In this document: piece after piece, positions 21,390 to 32,219 of the stretch
Position numbering within the stretch: the first letter of the stretch is position 1
Layout: every line of letters starts with the position of its first letter
Notes under the pieces: model-generated
Told to the model about the DNA's origin: nothing
Database searches by the model: none
Seen by the model: only the letters and a program-made list of their open reading frames with translations
Translations under genes and position numbers: made by a program
DNA from: Narthecium ossifragum
Lineage: Eukaryota; Streptophyta; Magnoliopsida; Dioscoreales; Nartheciaceae
Reading direction: 5' to 3'
Length of the DNA stretch: 64,000 bases
Assembly (NCBI GenBank): GCA_963920575.1
Contig: OY986966.1
Location: 12,750,048-12,814,047 of the forward strand

Positions 21390-22187
21390 TGTGGAATTTT
21401 ATTTACTCGCTGTCATAACACAGCTCCTATGGCAGAATTAGAGACATCACATATTTGTTCGAAAGGTAAGGAATAATCAAGAGTATGAACAATAGGTGCG
21501 GTAGACAGTAAATTATGAATGGTATCAAACATGCATTATCAAAGACAAAAGGGACATCCTTGGCTAGCAATTCATACAAGGGTCGTAAAATTTTAGAAAA
21601 ATCTTTGATGAATCGGCGATAGAATCCAGCATGACTTCAGAAAGAACGAATCTGACTCACAGAAGTCGGTAGAGGTAGATTAGAAATTAATTCAACTTTG
21701 GCCCTATCAACCTCTATACCACGTTTTGAAACAATGTGACCTAACATGATTCCTTCTTGAAGCATGAAGTGACTCTTTTCCCAACTAAGAACAAGATTGG
21801 TTTCAATGCATCGATCAAGAACTTTAGAAAGATTTTCTAAACAGGATTCGAAAGAATTTTCAAACACAGAAAAATCATCCATAAAGACTTCAAGAAATTT
21901 ATCAATCATATATCAGAGAAGATGGCTGTCATACACATTTGAAAAGTAGTTGGTGCATTACCAAGACCAAAAGGCATCATGCGATAAGCGAAAGTACCAA
22001 AAGGACATGTGAATGTAGTCTTCTCTTGATCTTGAGGATCGACTGTAACTTGATTATATCCTGAATATCCATCTAGAAAACAAGAATAACCATGACCAGA
22101 AAGTATTTTCAAGATATGATCAATAAAATGTAAGGGAAAATGATCTTTCCTAGTCAAGACATTAAGTTTCCTATAATCAATGCACAC
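21390..22187 (-). pseudogene. B3 reverse transcriptase palm and thumb
   Basis: 22187-21906 reads CIDYRKLNVLTRKDHFPLHF, GYNQVTVDPQDQEKTTF and FAYRMMPFGLGNAPTTFQMC. 21909-21637 reads FLEVFMDDFSVF (the catalytic FMDD) and then GHIVSKRGIEVDRAKVELIS. Motifs A to D are all present, unlike element A, where this part is deleted. The two segments overlap by a few bases in different frames, so one frameshift separates fingers/palm from the catalytic motif. The thumb region beyond 21637 is recognisable but broken. Confidence 0.9.
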
Positions 22188-22218
22188 ACGCCATTCCTAT
22201 AGTCTGGCGCATCGGGAT

Positions 22219-23508
22219 CTACTCACCGATCTCATTTTGTACAACTGTTAAGCCTGACTTCTTAGGAACTACTTGTGTACGGCTGACCCACTGGCTATCA
22301 AAGATTGGGTATATAATTCGTGCATCTGGAAGTTTTACCACCTCTTTCTTAACTTCCTCTTTCATGTTAGGGTTAAGGCGACACTGCATCTCCCGATCTG
22401 TTTTAGATTCATCTTCAAGATGAATCCTATGCATGCAAATTGAAGGGTCGATGCCTTTCAGATCGGCCACTGACCATCCTATGGGTTTTCTATGGAGTTT
22501 CAAAACCTCTAAAAGTTGACTCTCCGGATTGCTCGAAAGAGAAGAAGAGAAGATAACGGGAAGAGAGGAATCTGATCCTAGGAAAACATATTTTAGCATT
22601 TTAGGCAGTGGTTTTAATTCTAAATTAGGTGGTGTTTCCAGTGAAGAAGGTGCAGGTGTAGAAGAGAGTGGTGGAAGGGGTTCAACCATCCAAGAAATAG
22701 TTTCAATCTTCACCGTGTCCTGACCGATTGATCGTTCTTCTGACTGATCGGTCAGTAAATCTGATTGGTGTGTGTCAATGTCATCTTTCGATTGTGCAAT
22801 TTCTAAATCAACATCATTATCATTATCAGAGTCATAATCGTGCAAAATATCAGAAAATTCATCAGAAATCATGGCATGCAATCTATCATCAATACATTCA
22901 GTCAAAATATCAACATTATAAGATTCATCATCCTGCTCAGGCAAACATACATTTTTAAAAATATTCAATTTAACATGCATATGTCCAAACGAAACATCCA
23001 TAACACCAGTTCGACAGTTTATGCATGCATTTGCTATGGCCAAAAAGGGACGTCCTAAAATAATAGGTACGGTCTTTTTGTAGTGGGCAGCAGGTTCCAT
23101 ATCCAAGACAACAAAGTCGACAAGAAAGAAGAAATTATCCACTTTAACTAAAACATCCTCTAAAATACCTCTCGGTGTTTTAATGGATCTATCAGCTAAT
23201 TGCAAAATTACCAGCATCTCCTTAAGTTCTCCCATCTCAAATTCCTTGTAAAAGTAGTAGGGTATAAGGTTCACACTGGCACCTAAGTCAAGCAGGGCAC
23301 CATCTATATGATAGTCTCCTATACAACAAGGTATGGTAGGAATATCTGAATCTTTTAGTTTGGGAGGTGTATCATGTTTCAAAATTGAACTAACATGCTC
23401 AGTGAAAAAAATCTTTTTCGACACTTTGGATTTAGCCTGGCGTTTATGGGTACACAGATCCTTAAGAAACTTGGCATAAGAAGGAATTTGTCTAAGGGCA
23501 TCAAGCAA
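22219..23508 (-). pseudogene. B3 protease, linker and start of RT
   Basis: At 429 residues this is the longest clean frame of B3. It starts in the gag-protease junction (LDALRQIPSYAKFLKDLCTH). The retroviral-type aspartic protease follows: ALLDLGASVNLIPYYFYKEF, about residues 70-90, and PIILGRPFLAIANACINCRT, about residues 150-170. Then comes a long acidic linker (DYDSDNDNDVDLEIAQSKDD). The RT entry follows (ELKPLPKMLKYVFLGS, VVKLPDARIIYPIFDSQW, VVPKKSGLTVVQNE). The protease active-site triad DLG is intact. The frame ends at QNEIGE just before the RT palm. Confidence 0.9.
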
Positions 23509-23699
23509 AGCTATGTCGATATTAACTTGCTTAAAGGTTTCAAAGATTTCTTCGGCAGTTTTTCAGGATTTTATGGTTGAAGCCTTTAGGGCTGCATGAA
23601 AAGGAACTTTAGAAAGATATTTAGCTGGATCAGGCTCTCTAGAATCAGATGGGCCAGTATCAGGTGAAAAATAAGAATCATCTTGGGATGGATGATTGA

Positions 23700-25400
23700 T
23701 CATCGGATCGGTGTTTGATCGTCCAGAATGACTGGTTCACCTATTTGATTATCTACTATTTTGCCACTACTAAGGGTCACAACGGCTTTGGCACTCTCAA
23801 AGTTTTGGCTTTCTACATAGTGCTGGCCTCTCGGGTTGGTGACAGATTGACTTGTCAAATGCCCATCCTTTCTTTTAGCCATATTATTAGATAATTGCAC
23901 AACTTGTTTATCTAATTGTGATACGGACTGAATCGTTAAATATAAGTTGTTTTTCAACAAGGAGACATCACCTTTGAAGGTCACCATTTCTTCCTTCATA
24001 GATTGCATGTCCCTTTTGGTATCACCGCTCATCTCCAAAAGCGTACTCATGATAGAATTCAAAGTGGTTTAATTAGATTGTTCAGCAGGAGAAGGCTGAG
24101 GTGTATTCTGCAGATAATTTGGAGGGTACCCAGGATTTGGATTTGCAAAAGGTTTGGGTGGGTACTTGAAAGTAGAAGTATTCGATGTATTGTTTTGTCC
24201 TTGAAAGTTACTTAATTGTTGTGGCTTTCAATTAAAATTAGGATGATTCCGCCAACCTGGATTGTAGGTATTAGAATAAGGATTGTTATGAGGTTTGGAA
24301 AAACCATAAATTGCATTAGCTTGTTCCTGAACAAAGTCAATGAAATTGGGAGCCAAGTGACAATCAGTGATATGATGATCAGAGCTAAGATAAAGGGCAC
24401 ATGTTTCGGAAGAAGTGTGAGGCAATTGTTGAGTAAGAGTTTGACATGTTTTTAACTGATTTAAATCTTTAGTTAGGAGGGCTACTTGTGCGGAGAGACT
24501 TTGGAATTCAAAAATTTCATGAATTCCTCGAGAATTACGAACAGTGTTGGACCAACTCCTAGAAACTGAGGCATTGTGTTGTGAATTTTCAGCAAGGTTG
24601 TCATACATTTTTCAAAGAGCAGTCCATGGTTTACTGAGGACAACACCCCCGCAACAGGCTTCGACTATTATCTTATAACGATCATTAAGACCATTATTAA
24701 ATGAATGGGCTAACTGCCACTCAGGTACCTCATGATGGGGACACTCTCTAAGAAGATCCTTAAATCTTTCCCAAGCTTCATGAAACATCTCATGTTCATT
24801 TTGCTTAAACGAAATAATCATGGTTCGATAATTTTGAAATTTAATGATAGGGAAATATTTTTTAACGAAAGCATCCTGAAGTTGATCCGATGTTGAAATC
24901 GAATTTGGAGCTAAGGTTTGGAGCCAATGTTTAGCCTTGTCATTCAAAGAAAAAGGGAAAAGCTTGAGTCTAAAGGAATCATCATTAAAATGGTGAAGTT
25001 TGAACATGGAAAGGACTTAGCTTGCAATGTGTCCATAGGGATCCTCATTCTCACGCCTATAGAAAGAAGGTAAGGTTGTAATCCAGTTAAGCTTAATCTC
25101 ATAATGTGTAGGATTGATGGTAGGTGGGTAGATACAAGAAGCATAGGTATAAGGTCCAAGTAGGAAGTGATTCCTAATTGGGACTTCTCTATTATTGTTA
25201 TCATTTCCCCTCCCACCCATATTAGCATTAGCGTCAATGACATGTTTCTCATTTTCAGCCATTAAAGATTGCAAGTTACTTATGGCGTCCCAGTAATTAC
25301 GTAAAGATTTCTGTCCTAAGGTTCTAGTTGCTTGAAGTGTGGCCTCTATTTCTAGATCCAAAGGTTCCAACGGATTATTTTGGGATCGTCTGCTTTGCAA
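23700..25400 (-). pseudogene. B3 gag
   Basis: Four minus-strand segments form one gag. 25400-25017 (RRSQNNPLEPLDLEIEATLQ) is the N-terminus. 25007-24612 holds the capsid-like retrotransposon gag domain (RLKLFPFSLNDKAKHWLQTL, EAWERFKDLLRECPHHEVPE). 24608-24228 is the nucleocapsid part with NPYSNTYNPGWRNHPNF. 24062-23700 is a coiled-coil-like stretch. The zinc knuckle reads CALYLSSDHHITDC: the second cysteine of CX2C has become tyrosine, so the knuckle is damaged. Gag would package the element RNA. Stops and frame changes separate the segments. Confidence 0.85.
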
Positions 25401-25513
25401 GCAAAGATCGCACTAAAAAGAGAAAAAATATATAGAATATTCGGAGGAGAGGTGAAAATCCGGAAAACAAAAATTGAAACAAAAAGTTTTGAAGCAAGAA
25501 AACTAACCTGACT

Positions 25514-25660
25514 ATGCTCACGGTCGATCGTTGCATCGACCCCGAGAAGCTTTTTCCGTGCCAGAGCCTCACGGTCCACCCGGCGGTCGATGTCACGGTC
25601 GACCGTGGCAATCGTAGAGGACGACGGTCGATCCGGCGGTCGATGTGGCGGTCGATAGTC
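25514..25660 (-). repeat. GGTCGACC-type palindrome array in the B3 leader
   Basis: ACGGTCGATCG, CATCGACC, ACGGTCGACCGT (25597-25608), ACGGTCGATCC and GGCGGTCGAT recur every 20-40 bases between the primer site and gag. It again contains a GAGAAGCTTTTTCCGTGCCA spacer (25542-25561). Confidence 0.85.
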
Positions 25661-25826
25661 CGTATACTTCAAGGTAAAATCGTTCCAATGGCGCAAAAAT
25701 TCCAGAAAATTGTCAGAAAAATTCTAAAAAATGTAAAATAAAGTAATTAAAAATAAAAATCTAACGACACTCAGAAAAAGAGTTAGGAGAAAATTAAATC
25801 GATACTTCATTGAAAATAAGAAGAAG

Positions 25827-25844
25827 TCCCTGGCAACGGCGCCA
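25827..25844 (-). other. Primer-binding site of B3 (tRNA-Asp type)
   Basis: The minus strand TGGCGCCGTTGCCAGGGA differs at one base from the Athila consensus TGGCGCCGTTGCCGGGGA, which is known to pair with tRNA-Asp. It lies four bases inside the 5' LTR edge at 25849. Confidence 0.9.
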
Positions 25845-25848
25845 AAAT

Positions 25849-27279
25849 TGATCGCTTGCAAATGCGTCGTTAAATCAGATGCAAACTAACTTAAAAAATG
25901 AATTTATAAACCCTTATTCAAAATACTAAACTATGGGGTAGAATAGTGATGAAATAGGGATCGAATCACACGAAAAACTTTGATTACGAAGGAGAAGCTA
26001 GAATTAAATTTCGGAACTCTAAACCTAAAGCGAAAAGGATTGATTTGGGTTTTAGAAACTTATTAATTAACACTAATCAAGAAAGCGATGTAAAAATATC
26101 GAAATATATTAATGAGAGAAAACCTAGGGATTACTCAATCCACTTTAGTTTCACTTACAGTACTCTCTAATTATCCTCTTGTTTTCTTAACCAGACATTA
26201 TAGATTCATAGCTTCTTAAGCTTAAATGAATCCTTAAAATAAGGTGAGTGTTTTCCAAAGGCATATTTTTTCTTCGATTAGCATAGATTTTCTTCGAGGT
26301 AATCTTAGCACAATCTATCGTCACTAAGCATAAAATATCTCATCGGTTATTCACAAACCACATGAAAACTATCCTATCGATCTCTACCATCAATCACCGA
26401 AATCAGGTAGGCCAAAATATACGTCAAGGAACTTTGTTCCCTCAACTCTATTAGAAATAAATCCATATCTATAAGATTATGTCCAGAAATAAATACAAGT
26501 ATCAAACTAGAAAAATACAGAAAAGCTACACTAAAACTTCATGAGAACCCTAGTACAAAATTTAGCTACTCATCTTAGAGATGGAAGCCATAGATTCGAT
26601 GAAGAACGATTGGGATCCACGCTGCAGCTCCATCTTCTTTAGAAACCCTAATCTTCTATTTTCTCTCTATGGAGGCCTTCAATTTTCGGCCAGCAAACAC
26701 CCTCTTATAGATGTACTCCCGGAATTAAGGCTATGGCTAAGTTGGACTCCTACTACAACTCGGATTCCCTGGATTAATTCCTAGCAGTCTATTCCGGTAG
26801 CAAATGGGTCCAATCAAGTCAGAATAGGAAATTACGTCCAACACAAACGATGTAGATTAGGAAGTCTTCTGTTCGATCCCAAAGATTTAATAATATTCGG
26901 ACTTATCTGGAATATTTGGCGAATATTCTCCTGAACATCGATGGACTAGTTTCCCAGCATCTGTTTATCTTCATAGTCTTCAAAACTGATATTAATCTGT
27001 CAGAAATCTCGTAAAGTGTCCAATATGAACGTTATTCGTCTTGATGTCTTATAGAAGTTCTCTAACTTCCAGAAATTTAGCATTTGTCTAGAGATTTTGG
27101 CGAATTCGTTTCAAACTGATAGCGAAGCTATGTAATTTCAACATATTACCTTTTTCAGTATTTTATAACTTAAATCTTCATTAAACCTGAAATCAACTAA
27201 CAAACTATCAAATACCAACACTCTCGGGCTAACGAAGGTAAATTAAGGGGTTTAAGTTTGAATATTTAGTGACTCATCA
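25849..27279 (-). repeat. 5' LTR of B3
   Basis: Plus-strand start TGATCGCTTGCAAATGCG and end TAGTGACTCATCA. It runs parallel to 15191-16623 over its whole length. Confidence 0.92.
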
Positions 27280-27289
27280 ATGGCACATA

Positions 27290-28800
27290 TGGTGTAGGAG
27301 TAGTGTTGTGATGAACCTCAAGATCTAAAACTGCTCTTTTTTCATACTCAGAAACAGATGTGGCCTTGGGTGGCCTTTCCGAGAGCTCCTCCCTCTCGAC
27401 TTCCTCAATTTTATCATTACACACTCATCAGTAACTTCAGTATTAATCTTATTCTTAATTATCTTACCTGTACGAAGAACTGTAACTGCTATCGCTTGCT
27501 TAGGTTGGCTTGGAAATTTGCCTGGAACATGGGCTCGTACAACATCTGTAAGCTGTCCTACTTGAACTTCAAACTTTCAAATGGATGCTGTCGCATTCTT
27601 CAATGCTTCTTCATGTTGAACAATTGTCGAATCCTGTCGTTCCATCTTTGAGTCTATTTTTTGCATAAAAGCTAATATAGTCGCTTCCAAAGACGACTTA
27701 ACAGGTGGGTTAGACTGATTAGCAGAAGGCATACTAGCATTAGCAGTATTTTTCCATGAAAAATTCAGATGCTCCCTCCAACCAGGATCGTAAATATTTG
27801 CATAAAGGTCAAATCTAGGTCTCAGGTTATAAGCATTCATCAAATTAGCTTGTTCTTGCACATATTCAGGAAATTCACTACCAAAAGGACATGAATCAAA
27901 CCTATGACCAACAATATTGCAAATTGAACAAAGCTCAACTGGTTTTGCTTGTATGGACATCATCACGTCTATCTTTTTATTGAGAGCTGCAATCTGCCTT
28001 GCCATGTCATCATTCTAGTCTATGCTCATAGATGCCCCTCTCCTTATTCCTCGTGTCCCTCTGCTGTGAGTTGGATCCCAGCATCTCATAAATTTCATAT
28101 GCCTCTAGTGGTGTCTTTTTGAACATCGCTCCACCTGCAGCATTATCTGCTATAGTCTGACAAAAAAGATTTAGTCCATCATAAAAATATTGCATATGAT
28201 TTTCTACAAAGTCATTATGATGGGAACATTGCATCAAAAGCATTTTAAATCTATCCCATGCTTCATGGAATGGTTCTCCATCAGCTTGCTAAAAATTTGG
28301 AATTTACATCCTCAAGTTGGTAGTCATGAGATGAGAATAAAATTTGCTGACAGACTTGTTATAAATTGAATCCCAATCAGTGAGTTATCCAGGAGGCAAT
28401 GACATCAGCTATCTCTTAGCTTTATCTTTTAGGGTATAAGCAAAACATCGCATTCTCAATGATCTTCAGTAATGCCACCTAGAGGAAAAGTCTGAATAGC
28501 AGCATAATAATCTTTCAGAAACGTTAGTGCATCTTCAGAACTTAAACCATGAAATTCAGGAAGCATAGAAAATTATAGATTTTTAAGTTCATAATTCCTA
28601 GCCTTTGCAGGTAACGCGATGCATGAAGGTGAGGTAGAAATAGTAGGCCTCATGTACTCCTCCAGAGGACGTGCATTGTTATTAAGCTCCATTTTCTCTT
28701 GTTCCTCCTCTTGAACTCCTAGATTTGATGTGGACATGCTATCTTTGTTAGATCTCTTCTTACTCTCAATTTGATCTACTTTATTGTTCAATGGGAACAA
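27290..28800 (-). pseudogene. Element A gag
   Basis: 28800-28573 gives the N-terminal block PLEEYMRPTISTSPSCIALP, then AKARNYELKN. 28243-28010 gives FYDGLNLFCQTIADNAAGGA of the capsid region. 28005-27577 holds a zinc knuckle CSICNIVGHRFDSC (C26, C29, H34, C39), followed by NIYDPGWREHLNFSW. The region to 27290 leads into the 'TPYVP' end of gag, which continues at 15190 across B3. Frame changes and stops lie between segments (for example near 28570 and 28290). The order agrees with the A-prime gag at 49355-51290. Confidence 0.83.
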
Positions 28801-28854
28801 CTTTTCCTTTCATGATCGGTGACCTTGCATTCACTACTAGTAAACTCTAATCAA

Positions 28855-28880
28855 ATCTCCGACAAAGGTGCCAAAAACTT
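28855..28880 (-). other. Degenerate primer-binding site of element A
   Basis: On the minus strand TTTTTGGCACCTTTGTCGG lies directly after the 5' LTR, a decayed version of TTGGCGCCGTTGCCGGGG. Confidence 0.55.
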
Positions 28881-29888
28881 AATGAATAAATTTTATATCT
28901 CGCAAGTATATGAATCGGTGTGGTCAGTATAGCAGCAAGACGAGTATCGTACCCACAGAGATTTGTAAACATAATTAGAGTAAAATGCTAAAGAATAGAG
29001 AAGAAAGAAAATAAGGAAGGTAAATTAAGAAATAAGAAGTACTGAAAATAGAATCCATTAAGAAATAAGAAGTACTGAAACAAAATCTCTGTTTAATTCC
29101 AAGGGTTCGTTCTTCATGTATGATGATCCGTTTGACCGCGGTCTTCACCAAGTACCCTCAATTAACTCTTGCTAATTAACCGATAGCTAAGTGTCAATTA
29201 AGAATCCATTAAGCTCTGAAGAACAATTATGAACCAAGAATTGTCTTAGCTTGAACCCGGCTTTGACATAAACTGATACATTCATAGATCCTGCAAGATT
29301 AGGGAATGAACCCTCGCCCAATCTCTCACATAAAACAATCTATAATACTTATATTGGCAAGATATATGTATTTAAGATCTCAGTTATAATAATGAATGAA
29401 ACAAGGAATGTAAACTGATTAAATAAACATAATTCAATAACATAGAATGACTATGTTAAGCTACATCGGTACCTTACAAAAGAGACTAGCCACTCATATT
29501 CATCATGAAGACAACACAAGTGTTCAAGGAAAAATAAAGAAAGAAAGACGAATAAAAAAAATACTAAAAATATTGTAACGTCCTATAGGAAACTTGGAAT
29601 CACGAACCGTAAAATTCTACAGAAACTAGACTTTAAGAGCTTTCTAATCATATATGGAACACCATCTAGTTCGTCATGAGCAGGTACAGTTTAATCTTCC
29701 CAGTTGACCCATGTAATCTTCTCAGCTTCTTTGCTCCTTTTAATTCTAATTTCCTGCATTTTTCAATCAATCTTTGTGAAGCAACATATAAGTGTAAAAA
29801 TAGTACTAAAGAGATTGTTTAAGTCTGAAGCATTTAACAATTAAGATGGTTATAAGACTATTCAGAGTGCACTTTCATGCACTCATCA
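28880..29888 (-). repeat. 5' LTR of element A, promoter array deleted
   Basis: It pairs with 8181-9217 and with solo LTR A1. Around 29570-29590 the sequence jumps from the leader side (AGACGAATAAAAAAAATACT) directly to the segment that precedes the palindrome array in other copies. The array and TATA box are absent. Confidence 0.82.
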
Positions 29889-29893
29889 GATTT

Positions 29894-30310
29894 GGAATCC
29901 TAGTCCCAGTAGGATTGGGAGTCTTAGCAGTACTCATAAATCAGTTCAAGGGCGCGGTATAGTCGACAGGGGAAGGTCGACTCGGTGGGGATGTTGCCCT
30001 TGTTGTGGCGTGCCGGATTGCATGCTGCTTTGCCTCATAGGTTTTGGTGAAACTGATTGCTTCTGCTATAGTTGCTGGTCTGGCGAGTTGAACGTCGTAT
30101 CTGATCGCCGACTTTAGTCCACTGATGAACAGACTCAGTGCAATGTCTCTAGCAAGGTGTGGGACACGACCTAGGCCAAGTTCAAACTGAATATGGTAGT
30201 CATGAACTGATTTGTCCTGTTAAATCATAGTCAGTTCACCGATAGGGTCTTCGTAGGTCGTTGGTCCATAGCGCAGATACAAGGCATGTTGGAAGGTATA
30301 CCATGTTGCG
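29894..30310 (-). pseudogene. Z gag, capsid region (part 2)
   Basis: The minus strand reads ATWYTFQHALYLRYGPTTYE, then YHIQFELGLGRVPHLARDIA, then LSLFISGLKSAIRYDVQLAR, then ATIAEAISFTKTYEAKQHA, a typical retrotransposon gag (capsid) domain. Beyond 29945 a Thr/Pro-rich stretch leads to the zinc knuckle at 8180-8052, on the other side of element A. At 30310 it is fused to LTR sequence, so the gag start is lost. A stop occurs after 'GELTMI'. Confidence 0.8.
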
Positions 30311-30312
30311 CA

Positions 30313-30570
30313 CTCATAATAACTATGACTCAAATAGGAAACTCAACTAAGAATCAAACTCTTAAATAACTCCACTAAGAGTAGGAAACTAACTCCAACT
30401 AGGTTAACTAACCAAATCATCTAGGAAAGGATCTCCTTATTGGTCGGCCCTTGCTTGGGACTGAGTCCATGTCCGAGTCCTACCATGAGGTGGGACTTGT
30501 CCTGCGTGGAACCCACCTAGATCCATCTATTGCGTAGGTCCCGCCCCATGGTTGGACATGGGTTTGATAG
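30313..30570 (-). repeat. Z 5' LTR fragment, minus orientation
   Basis: Matches 3229-3510 (Z 3' LTR) in the same strand direction. It is joined to gag at 30312 and to an oppositely oriented LTR at 30570. The LTR terminus is missing. Confidence 0.8.
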
Positions 30571-31557
30571 AAGGTCGAACCCATTCGAGCCAGACCGATC
30601 GGACCCACGCCCAAGGGGCAGGCCCACGACCAAAGAAGGGCCGGATCCTAGTAAGGTAGAACCGGTTTCCTCTCTCCTAGGTGGACTAGAACTATTTAGC
30701 TCCTAACCAGAGAATTATCGACAGTTTCCTACCGTGAGTCTTTTATACTTATTTGGGTCCTAGTTGGTTATTGGCTTTCCCAGATAGCAATAAGTTGTTA
30801 GGAGTTAGTTATGAGTCCTATTTCAGTTAGTGTCCTGGTTTTCATAGACTTAATTAAGAGTTTGATTCTTATTTGAGTTTCCTATTTGAGTTCTAGTTAT
30901 TGTGAGTTATTTTCTTAGGGAAGTTGTTAGAGTCCTAGTGAGTTATAGCCTCATTAATTGAGGTAGTTTGAGTAGAGTTTGAGTCATAGTAGGAGAATTC
31001 TATTACTTTCTCATTAAGCAAGTGGATATTTGAGTAGGAATTGAAGTGGAACTAGGACTATATGAGGCCTCGATAGAAGGACCTCCATACGTTTGTATTT
31101 TCTTATGCTTTTGATAAATTATAAGAGAGTAATTAGTAGTATATCATAGGAGGAGAGATAATATAGCTGCCACCTAACCCCCCCCCCCCCACTTCCACCT
31201 CCTTCCCTCTACCATTGGCTTTCTCTCTCTACTAGCCGACCACCACCGTGCCTCCGTCGCCATCCACCTTCGCCACTCTCTCAACCAGTCGACCACCGCC
31301 ACCCCGCCGTTGCCATCCACCTCTGCTGTCGACCACTCCCTTGAGACTTGAGGAGCCCTACGGCATCCTCACTTCTCGATTAGTCTCTCTCCTCCACGGT
31401 TTAGTCCCTTCCTCGTCGAATACTTAGAGTACTTCTCCTAAAACCCTGAAGGTATGTCTCGACCTAGTCATATATAAAGCTAAGGAAGCGCCTAAGCTAC
31501 GACTGAGATCCGACAAGAGACCCGGTACGAGAGCCTACGAGAAGGCTTGTTATATCA
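30571..31557 (+). repeat. Z2 5' LTR, plus orientation
   Basis: 30860-31557 is the reverse complement of the Z LTR pieces (30313-30370 and 1130-1760). It ends TTATATCA, followed by ACT and a perfect primer site. Its first about 35 bases, by comparison with the start at 3531, are missing. A poly-C run sits at 31179-31191. Confidence 0.85.
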
Positions 31558-31560
31558 ACT

Positions 31561-31573
31561 TGGTATCAGAGCC
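31561..31573 (+). other. Primer-binding site of Z2 (initiator Met tRNA)
   Basis: TGGTATCAGAGCC three bases after the LTR is the known complement of the 3' end of plant tRNA-iMet. Confidence 0.93.
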
Positions 31574-32215
31574 GGTTCTCCATTGACTGTGCAGATCAGA
31601 ACCTTCTGAAACATCATCATCATGTACGGAGCACCTTGGAATATGTACGACAGATCTGGGATGAGAGTGGAGCAGCCTTACAACGCCATTCAACGGCGAG
31701 CGTGACTTCACAACCCTGCCAAGTGGCGCTAGCAATTTAGTTCTACTCCTACTTATCCTCTAACCGCGGGAGAACCTGTCCCAACGAGTGCTGCTTGGAT
31801 CCAGAGTATGACCCGAACTGTGGAACAGTCCACACCGATGAACTCTTACTAGTGTTCGAGTATGACATAGACTCCAAATCCTGCAGGGACTAGGATCACA
31901 ACTCCTACTCCAGCTAAGAATCCTAGTCAAAATCAGATTGCAGCTAGGACTCGTTCAGAAATTCTTGATGAGATCCAGACTTTGACTCAGACTCCAAGGT
32001 AGACTCCTACTCTAGCCGTAACTCAGATTACAGAACCTAAACTCGAGCCAACTCGGATAAGGACTCCGTACGCGACTCAATATCCGACTCCGACCGCGAT
32101 TTCGCATACGACTCCGATCGCGACTCCAATTGCAACTCCAACTACGACTTCGGCTACAACTCAGATTACGACTCTGATTGTAATCCGAGTTCGATTCTGA
32201 CTGGGATGCTAGCAA
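31574..32215 (+). pseudogene. Z2 leader and low-complexity gag start
   Basis: From 31730 the DNA is a decayed repeat of ACTCC(T/A)AC. From about 32030 to 32180 it reads TP-A/T-A units (TPTAISHTTPIATPIATPTT). It carries stops (for example the TAG at about 32000). The Z gag also has a Thr/Pro-rich stretch before its zinc knuckle (29945-29889 and 8180-8110), so this is probably the same region. No capsid domain is seen between the primer site and this stretch, which suggests an internal deletion. Confidence 0.5.
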
Positions 32216-32219
32216 TGCG

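Larger units (their letters stand above)
15191..27279 (-). mobile_element. Athila-like Ty3/gypsy element B3
   Basis: Both LTRs are present (25849-27279 as 5' and 15191-16623 as 3'), with a near-consensus tRNA-Asp-type primer site next to the 5' LTR and a purine tract next to the 3' LTR. All domains follow in order: gag, protease, RT, RNase H, integrase, then an extra acidic frame and a long noncoding tail. It lies within element A between gag and protease. Flanking pentamers do not match (GTTTC left, ATGGC right), unlike the other insertions here, so one edge was altered after insertion or it arose by recombination. The first 100 bases of the two LTRs differ at roughly 6 places. Confidence 0.9.
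8181..29888 (-). mobile_element. Athila-like Ty3/gypsy element A with nested insertions
   Basis: The outer ends are TGATGAATAAATTTTAT at 8181 and CACTCATCA at 29888. They are flanked by GATTT at 8176-8180 and 29889-29893, so this block entered the Z gag as one insertion. In minus-strand order: 5' LTR (29888-28880), degenerate primer site, gag (28800-27290), element B3 (27279-15191), protease/RT/RNase H/integrase (15190-11529), tail (11230-10623), a plus-oriented A-prime LTR (9218-10622), and the 3' LTR remnant (9217-8181). The PBS type and polyprotein motifs place it in the Athila branch. It has many stops and deletions. Confidence 0.85.

Noticed and set aside
31561..31573. tRNA-related sequence considered as a tRNA gene
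   Set aside because: Only 13 bases complementary to the 3' end of tRNA-iMet, at the LTR edge. This is a primer-binding site.
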